A stretch of 64,000 nt of DNA from Fulvia fulva (Eukaryota; Ascomycota; Dothideomycetes; Mycosphaerellales; Mycosphaerellaceae), in assembly GCF_020509005.1 (NCBI RefSeq), contig NC_063017.1, positions 3,472,001-3,536,000 of the forward strand, in the 5' to 3' direction. Shown piece by piece: positions 9,493 to 21,858 of this stretch (its first letter is position 1; every line of letters begins with the position of its first letter). The position numbers and the translations under genes are program-made. The notes beneath the pieces were generated by a model. It saw only the letters and a program-made list of their open reading frames with translations, did no database searches and was not told the DNA's origin.

Positions 9493-12400
9493 CTAAGTGC
9501 CACGGAACAAGAACTGCATGTCCTCCGGTGTGAGCTTCTCCATCGAAGTCTTGTCATTGTTGATCGTGCCGTTGATCATGTTCGCCTTCTTCTCCTGCAA
9601 CATGACCATTCTCGACTCGACAGAATCCTCAATGCACAATCGAGTAATGACACAGGGCCGCTTCTGTCCGATACGATGACAGCGGTCGGCGGACTGCCAC
9701 TCGGCTGCAGGGTTCCACCAAGGGTCAACGATGTACACCCTGGAGGCTTCAGTCAAGTTGAGTGCGACACCACCAGCCTTGAGCGAGACGAGGAACACCT
9801 CGCATTCGGGAGTATTCATGAAATGCTCAATACTCCTCTGACGCTGAATAGGCGTCATGGATCCATCAAGCATGACAGTGTTGAAGCCGGCGCGGCGAAG
9901 ACGCCATTCGATGAGCTGCAGCATGGAGGTGAACTGCGAGAAGACGATGGACTTGAGAGTCTGCTTCTTTGAGCGCAGCTTGTAGAGGTCGTAAACCAGC
10001 ATCTCGATCTTGCTTGACGAAGTCCAGTCCTTCATATTGATGCGATTGATGATCGATGACTTCTTGACATTGTCCTCATCCTGCTCAATTTCTGGCTGGT
10101 CGAAATCGATGGACAGCGGAATATGGCAGCGCGGGCAGTCGGCCTCGCCACCTTCGTCCTCGACAGACTGAACATAGCTCTTCACGCACTGGCGGCAGAA
10201 GTCGTGTTTGCACTGTGATCGGACGGCCTCCTCAGCCACCTCGTCGCAGATGTTACAAACCAGGACGTTCTGGCCCTCTTCAGCAGTCCTCTTGAGCAGC
10301 AGATCAGGATGGTTGGCGACCTGGCGCATCTGCATGATAAGACCAAAAATATTGGCATAGTTGTTCAGCATCACACCACGAGCAACATAAGTGTCGAACT
10401 TGCGTGTTGTAGTGGACATGATGCTCTGGGAGAAATCACGCTCGACGTCGCCAAAGAACTCCTGGTGGAGAATGACTTCCTTTGGTGGCAATTCCATTGA
10501 GCTGACATGGTCGCGCTTCACGCGGCGAAGCATGATACGGGCAGTGATCATGTGCAGCTTGTCCATGGCGGCTGTGCGATCTTCTGGTTCCTCGGACTGT
10601 GTGAGAGGGTTGAGCAATTCTTGATTGAACACCGAAACGTGCTCCATGCCCGTGTGCTTACACGACTTGCAGGTGTGGTCATCGTCGAGCTCCCAGTGGA
10701 GCATCGAGCATGGACAACGCTTGCAGAAGTAGTCCGCGAATGGCCGAACTTCGAGGAAACGCAACAATGAGAAGAACTCTCCAATGCGATTTTGAACAGG
10801 AGTACCGGAAAGACACCACTTGTAAGTGCCGTTGAGAGCAAAGCAAGCCTTGGCAACACCAGTCGTGCGGGTCTTGATACTGTGAGCCTCGTCCAGGATC
10901 AGCCGGTGGAAGTGAATTGCGTGGATGGGTGAGTCTTCTTTGATGATGTCCTCACCACGCGACCAGCCTTTAGTCTCCTTGCGGTAGAGCGACTCGAGAC
11001 TGTTGTACGATATCATGATGACATCGTACTTCTTCAGCTCCTTGACAGACATCTTCTTGACCTTGTTGTTCTGACCATGGTAGACCAAGACATTGAGCTT
11101 GCCATCAGTGTAGTCGGTGATCTCCGAGGACCACTGCATGAGTGCGACGGGAGGCACCACGACCAGCGTGGGATCCTTTTGTGGATGGTCAGACATGATC
11201 AGCGACACAGCTTGAATCGTCTTGCCCATGCCCATCTCGTCACCGAGTAGACCGCCTTTGTACGACGACTTCTCCTGTCGAACCATCCAGTTGAGACCTT
11301 CGAGCTGGAACGGCTTCAGCTTTCGATTGATGCTGTCAGGTTGCACAGCTGGGACCGGCTTGATGATGTCAATGTCTTCGAGCGTCTTCCACATGGTCTT
11401 GATCTCTGGGTGAGCCTTTTCCAGCTTCTTCCGCTCTCGCTCCTTCCGAGTCAAGAAAGCCATTGCGACTGTCTCCTCGATGTCCGCGTTGATTTGGCGA
11501 GCTTGCTGTGCGGTAATATTTCCAAAGCGGCGACCACATCCGCGTACTGTGGCCTTACCACGACCGCGTCGTCGAACGATACCGCGAGGGGCAGGAGTTG
11601 GTGCAGCAGCAGCTCTGACAGCGGCAAGCGGGATATCAGACTCAGTGTCACTAACACCAGTCGATACCGCCTCGGACTCAGAGTTTTCCACCACAAAGTC
11701 GTCTTCACGGTCGCTTCCACCGAGAGCCTCAGCCTCATCATCGCTGTCTTCGATCTTCAACTTTGTACTCAGTGACTTGCGGGCATTAGCGCTTGCTTTC
11801 CGAGTCGGTGTAGCCTTCTTGCTAGACGAAGCAAGCGTCTTGCCTTTGCCCTTGAAAGCAGAAGATTTTGCCGGCTCTTTCTTGACAGCAGCGGGTCGTC
11901 CACGAGAGCGCATGGTTGGTATCGAGTCGAGGGACTCCACAGATCCGGGCTCGCTAAGCTCGCTCTCTTCGTCCTCTGAATCAGCAATAGCGGTCTTGAT
12001 GCGCTTCGTAGCTGGCTGCGGGTCTGCTCCGGCCTGTGCATACTCCTCCTCTTGCAGACGTAATGCAATCTTCTCGTCGTCCTCCTCTTCCGAATCTTCA
12101 ATCTGGTAGACCTTCGTGCCAAGGGTTGATCGCTTTCGCTTGGTGATAGACACTGTCGCTCCTCTGATGGATGTGGCAGGTGTAGTGCCGGGTGTTTCGA
12201 ACTCGGCTGAAGTGTCACGGGATGTGTTGGTGACAGAGGAAACCGAAGAGTCTATGGGAGAGTTGCCCTTTGGCTCGGGTTTGACGAACGACGATCGAGC
12301 CATCGCATCTATGTGTGGCAGAGCGACGCCCTTAACGACTCGCCTCGATGCTGCTGTTGGCTGAACGACTGCAATCTCGTCTTCTGAATCGCTCTCGATG

Positions 12401-12630
12401 TCGGTGCTGTTTGGGATGGTCGAAGAGGCCTTGCTCTTTGGGGTGGCAAATCGGCTCGAGCGGGTGGATCGCTTCGATGTTTGTGATGGTCCGGCCACTG
12501 TGCTCTCGGCTGTATTGTTTGGTCAGCAAAACAGAAGATGGAAGCGGGAGATGCAGAGCGTATGGCCGTCAAGAAGTGGTTGCGTACAGTTTTCCTTGCC
12601 TCCTGTGGCAGAACGCCTAGGTCTCGCCAT
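9493..12630 (-). CDS. RAD16: Rad16, global-genome nucleotide excision repair ATPase
   Basis: Exon 1 (12630-12588) encodes MARPRRSATGGKEN. A 78-nt intron (donor GTACGC, acceptor ATACAG) joins it to exon 2 (12509-9493), giving 1019 residues. Rad16 is the SNF2/RING protein that works with Rad7 to recognise UV lesions in silent chromatin. After a long acidic, Ser-rich N-terminus come the SNF2 motifs: LLGDEMGMGKTIQAVS (Walker A), LDEAH and CLSGTPVQNR. A C3HC4 RING is inserted (CNICDEVAEEAVRSQCKHDF, CRQC, CPRC), then helicase motifs LKAGGVALNLTEAS and DRCHRIGQKRP, ending in MQFLFRG as in other Rad16 proteins. Exon 1 is proposed because the large frame has no upstream ATG, and splicing here is in phase. 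Confidence 0.93.
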
Positions 12631-13569
12631 GGTAGCAGATCAATGCCCGAAGCGGCTAGAGACTGTCTTTTCTGCAGTGTTGTTGGTGTTGTCTCATTTA
12701 CTCTATTGGGCAGTGAAGTTCCGACAAAGGTCTGGAAGGAGTGGCGATGTGTGCGATGTATCAATGAGAAGAAGTCACACTCACCTGGATGTGAGCACGT
12801 GAGATATGGTCCGCGGTCAATGCACGATCGTAGCGCACCGTTAGGCAAGCTCGCGCGCCAGAACGCGTGTGCCACCGACGCGCTCGCGTTGTGGGGACAA
12901 ATTGATTGGCTGGATGAAAAGCTCGCTGGCTCGGTATCAAAAAGATGTTTTGAAGCAGCCGCGTTCCACTTCTAGGCAGCGATCACGATGATTCGCGGTG
13001 TCACGGGTCAAGTCCTTGCTGGTGATCACGTTTGAGAGACTGCATTCACCTCCTGCACGATGCAAAGCACAGTACAGTCACTCACACTGTGGAAAGGACA
13101 TTTCAAGTTGAAGGAATACATTCTGTGAACTTGTCTCCGCTCGGTATCTATCTAACACCGCAAAGACCATGGTATGAGCCACTCTCCCCGGCAGTATACC
13201 ACTCCGATACTACTATGCAGCAACAACCCCCATTCTGATGTTTTGAGAACAACCACCTGAAACCTCTGCCACCGAGAAAAATGCCTCAATCTGACCAGCA
13301 GAAACTTAGAAGACTCCCCTTGGTCGAAATGTGTGTGCTTCCCATATGCTTCCATCCCCGATGCTGAATCATAGTTGATCCTCGAAAGCCGCCTGGAGTC
13401 TCACCTGACGCCTCGCTAACCCATCATCGACAACCGTCTTCCCAGCGCCGCGCTAACGAGCCCTTTGCATCCGATACCCATATGTTGTCCTTGTTTTGTT
13501 ACAATTCGTGCTATTCCACCCACGCTGCCTCCGCCCCGGTTTCAGATGCCATGTGTGGTCGATGGTTGA
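12631..13569. promoter_or_regulatory. RAD16 upstream region and NRP1 3' region
   Basis: This 939-bp stretch separates the RAD16 start from the NRP1 stop on the same strand. It must hold the RAD16 promoter and the NRP1 3' UTR. Open frames here overlap on both strands and encode low-complexity peptides; I take them as chance. Confidence 0.4.
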
Positions 13570-16194
13570 TCATTGAGGTGATTTGGCACCACCGCCATTG
13601 CGACGATCACCACCCTCGTTGATACCAAGCTGACTCATGCCAGTGTTGAGGAATGAGAATGGATCGGCCGAGCCGTCATTGCCATAGCCTCCAGTGTTAC
13701 CATAAGCGCCATTCGAGTAAGCGCCTGCAGTGGCCTGGCCACCTGCATTACCTTGGTTGAAAGCCTGCTCGGTGCGGCTATCGAATCCTCCTTGAGACTG
13801 CATACCAGCGTTGTTGGCCATCTGCGAGTATCCTCCAGCCATGTATGGGCTTGGGGCAGCAATGCCAGATGGAAGGGCATAAGTTGATGGTGGGCCATAG
13901 GACTGTCCACTAAAGCCGCCTGGTGGTCCAGCCATGCCGCCACTGCCGTAAGCAGATGGATCCGGTTGCTGCATGCCTCCATACTGCTGAGGTGGCATTG
14001 ATTGCATTGGCATGTTTGGAGGGCCTCCGTACGATGATCCTGGGAAGCTGGTCATACCGCTCTCTGCGACAACAGCCGCGTTGTTCCTGGATGCACCGCA
14101 ACGTAAGCAGGATACGTTCTTGGCAAAGTTGTGGTAGCCGCAGCCTTCATTGCCGCACTTCCAGTCTCCAGCACGGAATGGTACGATGCCACCTCGGCCG
14201 CTTGAGCCTCCCATGTGGCTGCCGCCCATACCTCCATAGCCGCCGCCACCTTGGTGCATCTGGCCGCCCATCATGACTGGGTGGCCGTAGCCTGCGCCGC
14301 CGTAAGGTGCCGGTTGCATGCCGTATGACTGGTTGTATGGGTCACCGCCTGTGGCGCCCATGGCCGGGAATGAGCATCGGAAGCATGCTGTGCGACGCTG
14401 GAAGTTGGAGAATCCACACGACGGGCATGTCCAGTCGCCTGGGCGCGGGCGGTTCTTCGATGGTGGGAATGGCGTCAAGAGGGGAGGACCACCTGGTGGT
14501 TGAGAGTGTGCTGCGCGGTCGAGGACGCGGCTGGAAGAGGGCGCGACCTCAATAGCGCGATCGTTGAGAGCGCGTCCGTTCATGGAGAGCGACTCGGCTG
14601 CCTGGTGCGCGAACTCGTTAGCATGGAGTGCATCCCAAGCGATCTGGTTCATGGCATGGCATTCGCAGAGCATGTAGCCATGGACAGCGGAGCGGCAGTC
14701 TGGCGAGATGTGGAACAGTATGGCTCTGATTGTTAGTAGTGGTGCTGGCTGCTCCATGGCTGTTGTTTGAGCTCGAGATTGATGGAGGCTGTGGCAACGG
14801 TGTAGTGGTTGTAAGAGCTTCGAGATGCGAGGCAACGGAGCGCAATTGTGAAAGGGCTATTCTAGGCTGCCAGCAACTTTCACGTCGCCTCACCAGAGTG
14901 AATGCAGGGTGGAGGGGGAAATGTACAGGACAAGATAAGGAAAAAGAACTCACCTCTTCGTGACTGCCGAATACAACAAATCCGCTGCCACTTGGCTTGC
15001 CTCCCTCTGGGGTTCGCAGAGTCCAGAAAGCAATCGGTCGGCCGCCGTACTGCGTGAACCAGCTTTCGAGCTCACTTTGCGTCGTGTCGTGAGGAAGTCC
15101 GCTCAAGTGAAGAACCTTGCTGCGCTCGCCGAGGAATGCGCGAACGTCACTGCGAGCGTCCAATGGGCGTGCAAGAACGTCTGGTGTACCTTGTGGGTTG
15201 GTTTGTGATGGCCGTGACTTTTTGACGAGCGATGTGAGGCAGCGGGTTAAAGTGAGGGCCTCTTCGAGCGCGCGGCGGGGTGACGATGGTGCCAGCGCCT
15301 GGAGATGGAAGGGTAAGCCGCCGGTAACCTTGCCAGAGGAGCGAACTTCTTCGACTTCGAGTCCGGCACAAATTGATGATAGACTGGAGGAGCTGAAGGC
15401 CAGCGTTTCTGGATGGTGTGATTGAAAAGTCTGATACTCGCCACGAAGGCCGAACAGGATGGGATGTTGAAGATAAGGTGGTAGCACAACGTTCTTGTCG
15501 CGAGCCTCACGTGGCAGCTGCACGCGTAGATCCCAGGGCGTCAAGGTTACAAAGGCGAACGTTGGCTGAGCTCCAGAGTCGCCGTCCTTGGGTACTAGAT
15601 GTTCGCGGGCGAAAGAGTCGAAAGTGCCGATGGCGTCGCGGAATGAGCCGGCGTTCTTGACATGTTCCCAGGTGAGAGTGGTGAGAGAGGTGCACAGGGG
15701 AGTAATAGGAGTGTTGACAGGGCGAACCAGCACGGACTGGCGGTGCAACTGTAATGTCGTTTTATTAGCACTTTGACCCTAGCGGCTCTACTTCTATTCT
15801 TGCCGTGTCTCGTTTCACAAGGCAACGCAGCTTTGCTGCTCTTGCAATTGATCTTAGCCGAGCACGGGCTGAAACGTACCTCTCGCTCGGAGTTCTGGGC
15901 ATCGACCACGACCCATCCGATCTCAATGACCTCCGCGCTGTCCTTGGTGACATAGACGCCGTGCTCGTCACACGTCGTAGCAATGTGGATGATGCAGTAC
16001 TTCTCAAACTGCTGCGGTGCGGCTGGCTGCTGCGGCTGCGGATGGCTGTATTCCCTCCCGGCCGGCGCTCCTGACTGGGATGCTCTTTCCGTCGGCGTGT
16101 AGGCAGACTGCGGCGCTGAGCCAGCGCCGCTCTGCGAGGTGGGCGTGGGGTACTGGTTGCTGCCGTACGGCTGCGGCTGGGTCGGTGTTGCCAT
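13570..16194 (-). CDS. NRP1: Nrp1-like RNA-binding protein (RRM, two RanBP2 zinc fingers)
   Basis: Three exons, 16194-15880, 15748-14954 and 14601-13570, give 713 residues. Yeast Nrp1 is a stress-granule RNA-binding protein. In order: a Gln/Pro-rich leader; an ERI1-like exonuclease fold (about residues 50-190: FEKYCIIHIATTCDEH, EVIEIGWVVVDA, VLVRPVNTPITPLCTSLTTL, TPWDLRVQLP); an RRM (VLHLSGLPHDT, SGSGFVVFGSHEE, AAESLSMNGRALNDRAIEV); and two RanBP2 zinc fingers (GDWTCPSCGFSNFQRRTACF, then GDWKCGNEGCGYHNFAKNVS), followed by a Gly/Gln/Ser-rich tail. The first Asp/Glu pair of the exonuclease motif is missing. Intron 2 is long for this window (352 nt) but restores an intact RRM; its acceptor follows GCTAAC. 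Confidence 0.9.
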
Positions 16195-17576
16195 TTCGAC
16201 TGCGACTGCGACTGCGACTGCGGATCCTGATCTTGATCTCGTTCCAAGCGGAGATGATGTGTACTGAGAGTGCTTTCCGAGCCCCAAACCCGTTCCCTAA
16301 CGCCAAACGCCCCGGGAAATGCTGGTGAGAGGGTGCGGCGGGCGGGTGCAGCGTCGCTCGAGCTGTATAGGAAGCCGTGAGGTGGTGGTGTGGTCAGCTG
16401 TGCGGTAGCTGACGGCGTGGACTCGGGCGGAGGAGAGCTGTCTGGAGAGGGTGTGAAGCTCTCTGCGGGCACGCTGTGCTGGGAGTCTTGGGGAAATCGA
16501 TGACCCGACGAAGTCAGTCAGTCAGTATTCACGGCCGTTGATGGAACGCGGGCGTGTCGTTGGTCTTGCGATGCAGCGCTGCTCTTGATCTCGTCCGCGG
16601 CGGATGCAGAGACGCAGAGATGCAGGATGGGAGGTGGAATTGGTCAATCTGTGCTGAAACAAATCACTCCAACGGCCTGCTGGGATGAGCCTAGCGCCCC
16701 CTGCTTAGCACGTACCGGCGACAGCACTCTCTTACTGTCTTACACTGTTACACAGACGTGAGCAGTTCGCTTGCAACCGTTGAAGCTGGCAGGCAGGCGG
16801 CGTGCAGCATGATCTCATTGTGCTGGCCGCAACGTCGAAAAGCTGCCTCCAAATGCTTTCAGCTCGCCGCTGTTGGGCCGCCTGCTCCACCCTTTCCTAC
16901 CACGATGAGCTGTACATTGAACCACGGCCCCTGCCATCCGGCCAAGCAAATGAAACATGATGTGGGACTTGTCTAATGAAGTGATGGAGCGGGCACCGGA
17001 TGGCGTCGCTAAACACTTTCGGCACGTTGCTTCCGCAGAACGATCACGTTAAGCATGACACAGGAGGATGCTGTGGATGATGCATCTGTTTGTGACATAA
17101 ACGAGCCCCAGTCCTCTCACCCAAAGGCAGAGGGGCACGGAAGTGTTGCCTCGACGAGCTAGCAATGCAGCAATGCATCGGCATATTTGCCTCGGAAGGA
17201 AACGATCATTCTGTTGCACAACCATGAGTTGGCCATGTGAACGCCACCACCCGGCATACGCTCGTGGCCGGATCTGTTGGCGTAGCACGTGTCATAGCCG
17301 AATGTTGCACACAACTCCTGCAGCTCGACCAGACCAGCCGCAGCCCCATCTCCTGATGGGCAGGCCGGCGTCCACAGGCCGCGTCCGCTCTCCTTCGCTG
17401 CAGCCGTCACCCAGCTGGAAGGGCCGCGCACAGAATCACAACATGAACGTACCTGCGCTGGTAAGCAGCGACAGTTCTGTGGTCCATTCAATGCTGTACA
17501 AGTCTATTGGGGATACTGCGTTTGTACAATGACAATTGTTTCCTGCCGACTCGAGGTACTGGCCCGACACCACGGC
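16195..17576. promoter_or_regulatory. NRP1 upstream region and ERG7 3' region
   Basis: About 1.4 kb holds the NRP1 promoter and the ERG7 3' UTR. Directly before the NRP1 ATG, bases 16197-16221 are four copies of the hexamer CGACTG (GCAGTC on the gene strand). No convincing gene is seen: the open frames are short and low in complexity. Confidence 0.45.
16197..16221. repeat. Hexamer tandem repeat in NRP1 leader
   Basis: Four tandem copies of CGACTG lie two bases upstream of the NRP1 start codon. They read in the same open frame as an alternating Ala/Val peptide, but no ATG precedes them, so they are most likely 5' UTR. Confidence 0.8.
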
Positions 17577-20084
17577 TTAGCTGGTCCTGTTCTCCTGCAC
17601 TTCGCCGAACCGTCTGCTGTACATGCCCAGCGCCTTGATCGGGAAGATGAACTTGTAGTTGGGATATGAGATTGTGCTGTGGGGCACCGCGTCAGCATTG
17701 TGGCTATCACGAGGGAGCACGCGACAAGAAAGGGCAGTCTTACCAACTCTTGTTGAACACGCCCTCGATACCCTCTTGCAGCCACTCGCCGTTGGGTTGC
17801 TGTCGATGCATGAGGAGCTTGATAGCGCGTTCAAGTGGCTCTCTGTGCGGGTACCGGGCCTCTAACAGTCCGATGAGGGCCTGTCAAATGTCAGCAACAA
17901 GCCACTTCTTTACGACGACATTCGCTTACCCAGGCAGTCTGTACAACTTGTGACCCATCCGGATGGCGACACCAGGTAGCAGTCTCACAGCTCCGATACG
18001 ATTCGCCCCAGCCGCCATCCTGTTCCTGCCTGTCAAGGAAGAACTTGCACGCCCTTCTCACTCGCTCACTGTTCTCGTATGTCTCACCTTGAGTGGCAAG
18101 ACTCTCGAGAGCGAACATGCCGGCATAGGTGAAGCAGATAGCCCAGCTGCCATACCAAGAGCCGTCGACTCGTTGGTCCGTCCGGATCCAGTCTACTGCG
18201 CGCTTGATGAACACGTCAATCTCGTCAGTCCGGTAGCCGGGGTACTTCTCGCGGAAGAGCTGAAGTGTTGTGACACAAGCGGTCGTGCACTCCGGGTAGT
18301 CGTACTCAACCATGATCCGACCAAAGACCTCTGCTGCATTTAGGACTTCCAATTTCTGGCTACCTCTCCGGGGCTCGTACGAACTGCAGGCACCCACATC
18401 GTTCTGCATGGTCAATAGGATATCGACTGCCCATTTGATCCTTCGGTCGTTGATCAAGCTCGGGAATAACTTATTCTGTGGGCTGCTCGGATCGGGCATT
18501 GTTTGCAGCTGCAGAATAGCTTTGAGTGCTTCTGCGGTGCAATCGGAGACAGTATAGCCCTGCGTGCGGTTACTGAACCCCCATGCACCTCGTCGCGCGT
18601 GGCGATAACCCGCCTCAGGCCCTGAATGCCTTGTAGGTGGATCCTGGTAAATGCTTGATCCCTCGTAGCCGACCGCATGCTCCAAGATCTGCTGATCCTC
18701 CAGGAACTCCAGAGCCTTGACCAGCGTGTTGTGGTTCTCAGGCTTGGTCGCTAAGCCCGTCTCTGTGACTGCTTGTATGGTGAAAGCTGTGTCCCAATTC
18801 TGCACGCCATTGGTGCCATTGACCATCATGCCCTTGTCTGAGACCCACATGTAGTCGTGTAGGCGTTCGCGATGCTTCGCAACAGACTCGGCATCAAGTC
18901 CTTCTTCGATGTAGCAGCACAGAGTGTTCATTGGAGCATTGACTGGAGCAAGGCAAGCATGGTCGGTATTGGCATCTTCCATCTGTAGGATCTGCCAGAC
19001 CCATTCTTCCGCTTTTTTGATCAGCGCAGGGCCTCGCAGGAAAGGAATCCAGATGAAGACCAAGAGCCAGTTGATCAGATTCAACACCCATGTTTTGGGG
19101 TGAAAGTTGTCTGACGCACTGATTGAATTACGATGACTGGCAAACACGATCTCTTCATACGGCTCCACGAACAGTTCCTTCCGAAGTTCTCGGATCAACG
19201 GATCAGAATCTGCTTGGGGATATGTCCACCTTTTCGACCAGACAAAGCTCATGGGCAGAAAGACCATGCGCATGTGGATCCACCACTTCCATGGAGATAT
19301 TGGTGTCCAGTCGGGCAATAGCCATAACTCAGGGGGCACAGGGTTGACGACATCCCATGACATAACTCCCAGAACTGACAACCAGAACTTACTCCAATGA
19401 GGCCCGTACAGTGCACCTCCAAGGTTGTGCAAGCAGTGTCGAGCTTTGAGCATGCGAGGGTGATCTGCAGGAACGCCTAGTAATCGCAGTGCTGTGTAGT
19501 TCATAGCAGTGCCGAAGACTGATGAATCAGCTTCCGTGTGAAGTCCCCACCCGCCATCGCCATGGTTTTTGTCGCCAACGTTCTGCATGTTGAATACATA
19601 GCGAATCATCTCTGTTTGCTCCGGTCGCGTCAAAGGCTTGTCGATGACATACAGGGTAATTACAAAGCCGGGAATGAGGAACATTGGACCGCCATACTCG
19701 CAACCCCAGTTCCCTGGTTCAAGCTGCAACTTGGAGTAGAACTTGAGGCCATTCTCTGCAGCTTGAAGCGGTGTTTGTGCCTTTGGAAGATCTGGTAGTC
19801 CCTGGGGGCTCCATGTCAGCACTTTACGGGAAAGCTTATGGACGCATCCCTACCGTGCCCAGGCCTAGATACCACTTGTCGGCGGTGGTCATCGGCCAAG
19901 CCTTGACTTCTTCGTCGGACTGCAGATAGTGCCATGTATGTCGACCTCTATCGTCTCGCATCCGCCAACGCGTCAGATCCGTCCCAGATGATGTAGTGGC
20001 CTCTTGTGCCTTGCCATTGCCGTTGGCGTGGCGGTTCGCATGGCCATTGGAGGCCGCGGGAGGTTTGCGCTCCTTCACAGCCAT
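17577..20084 (-). CDS. ERG7: Lanosterol synthase (2,3-oxidosqualene cyclase)
   Basis: Four exons, 20084-19854, 19801-17930, 17880-17744 and 17676-17577, give 779 residues. The enzyme folds (S)-2,3-oxidosqualene into lanosterol, the first cyclic step of ergosterol synthesis, on ER or lipid-droplet membranes. The catalytic DCTAE motif is present ([13 protein letters not shown]). QW repeats are clear ([65 protein letters not shown]). The last exons give [20 protein letters not shown] and [13 protein letters not shown], the family C-terminus. Introns 2 and 3 have GTAAGC and GTAAGA donors; intron 1 uses GTAGGG. It is divergent from YAR1 with 293 bp between. Confidence 0.95.
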
Positions 20085-20377
20085 CTTGTCGACTCAGGCG
20101 ATTACATATAGATCGATGTTGACAGGTCAAGAGATGATATGGAGTCGCAGGCTGGAAGGCGACAAAATATTGGCCCTCGTACGATCTTCCTCAGGGTCAC
20201 CAAAATGCAGGTACGGTGGCGCGGGGATGCATTAAAGTTTAGCTAGGCGGCATTCAATCGGTGCTGATCCTTGCTCCTCTTCACGTGGCGCAAAAAAGTC
20301 CTTGAGAAACAACGTCAGCATTTGATATTTCAAGATCCGAACGCTGTGCGTATATTTCAACTGTGAGGTCGGTCAAT
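20085..20377. promoter_or_regulatory. Divergent promoter ERG7 / YAR1
   Basis: This 293-bp spacer separates two gene starts facing away from each other, so both promoters must overlap here. I see no unambiguous named site. Confidence 0.6.
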
Positions 20378-20989
20378 ATGCACGCCAAGACTCCACTGGC
20401 CCTCACATTCGACGAGATCGACGACCTTCTCCACTTCACCCGCGCCAACGAAGTCCAAGATCTGGAGCAGACGATCACAGAGCTGTCGCAAAAGTACCAG
20501 TGCGCAACAAAGGATGTACTGGAGGCTGCAGTAGATGCGGAGACGGGCAACACGGTCCTGCACTTTTGCTCAGCCAACGGTCTTGCAGAGCTCTTGCCTG
20601 TACTTTCAAACAAGCTGGGTCAGACATCCACAGACAACACCAATGGTGCGTCGCAGTCGTCGAAGCTCGTGAATCATGGCAACAGAGAAGGCAATACCCC
20701 ACTACATTGGGCGGCATACAACGGACACTTGGCTGTGGTGAAGCTTCTGATCGCTGCGGGAGCAGACATGTGGGTGAAGAACGCTGCAGGACATCTTGCC
20801 ATGTTCGAGGCAGAGCGGGCAGAAAAGGACGACGTCGTACAGTACCTGCTAGAAGTAGGCGGCAAGGACGTGGAGACAGGTGGTTCGGAGGGACAGGCAT
20901 CAGCTGAAGACGTCGCGGATGTGCAGGATGGGGAGGCTGAGAGCAGTGCCAGTGCTCAGGCAAGTGCAGGCGCCGGATCTGGACCTTGA
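20378..20989 (+). CDS. YAR1: Ankyrin-repeat protein Yar1-like
   Basis: A single exon of 203 residues starting at the ATG at 20378 (MHAKTPLALTFDEIDDLLHF). Two or three ankyrin repeats are visible (AAVDAETGNTVLHFCSANGL, then NREGNTPLHWAAYNGHLAVV), followed by an acidic, Ala/Ser-rich tail. Size, repeat layout and the opening DEIDDLL resemble Yar1, the chaperone that holds ribosomal protein Rps3 until it joins the 40S precursor. The assignment rests on architecture; another small ankyrin protein remains possible. The start excludes the preceding in-frame GTG. Confidence 0.75.
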   Translation: MHAKTPLALTFDEIDDLLHFTRANEVQDLEQTITELSQKYQCATKDVLEAAVDAETGNTVLHFCSANGLAELLPVLSNKLGQTSTDNTNGASQSSKLVNHGNREGNTPLHWAAYNGHLAVVKLLIAAGADMWVKNAAGHLAMFEAERAEKDDVVQYLLEVGGKDVETGGSEGQASAEDVADVQDGEAESSASAQASAGAGSGP

Positions 20990-21858
20990 GCGAACACAGC
21001 AATACCACGACACTACGACGCTACGAGAATGACTAGCAGCGATCATTCTGTAGGTGCAATGCAGATCTACCCAGAACGCAATCAACAAGGGCTTGTCCTC
21101 CGCAAGCCACTCCACCGAGACCTTCGGCAAATCAAAGATTGAATATCGCGACTTTCGACGATAACAGCCATCACGAGGAAAAGGTCATACTACCTCACGA
21201 TGGCAGGTTTTAAGCGAAGCAGCAAACCAAGCAGAAGCGTTGGGCCTCTGAGAACCATCTACCGGAACGTCAGTCCTGGCAGACCCTAGAAGTGAAGGCG
21301 GCATCGACTGACATCTTGCTTTGCACTGAGGCAGTGATAGGCACGTGCCCAATTGCGGTGGATACTCGATTCCGAATGTGCAACATCTGGCATATCGTCG
21401 CAGCTGTAGACGAGGCTCTATGGAAGGATGTTGTGATAACAATGCATACCCAATTCATGCAAACACTTTAACACATATAGACCATCGTATCGCACTCCAC
21501 CACGCAGCGGAAGGCTCACCTGTGTCTACATTGCCTTGCTGCTACCGCTCGAGCCATGTTCCACTCGCCTCTCAGACTCGCCTCATCGACACAGTCAAAA
21601 AGCCTGGGCTTAAGGGCGCGAAGGGGATTCCTCTGCATGAGAGTTCAGAATCGCAGGCGGTGCAGACGAAGTACTCCAGCACCCCCCACTCTAGTCACTA
21701 GGTCCCCTGGAGCTTGAACGTGCTTTGACTTGCTGAGCGCGCCATCAATATCCGTCCTCTCTCATCTACCACCCTCTATGCGACTCAGCCCACCTGCCTC
21801 TCATTCACCCATCTATGCCATCACAAAAGCAACCCACTACACGAAGCCCTACGGGAAG
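20990..21858. other. Convergent intergenic region
   Basis: This 869-bp stretch lies between the stop codons of YAR1 and of the FAD monooxygenase. Several short frames exist but none has gene-like composition or splice structure. It probably holds two 3' UTRs. Confidence 0.45.

Noticed and set aside
12496..12498. GTG as the RAD16 start
   Set aside because: Nuclear genes rarely start at GTG, and a spliced upstream exon with an ATG and matching phase gives a typical Rad16 N-terminus.
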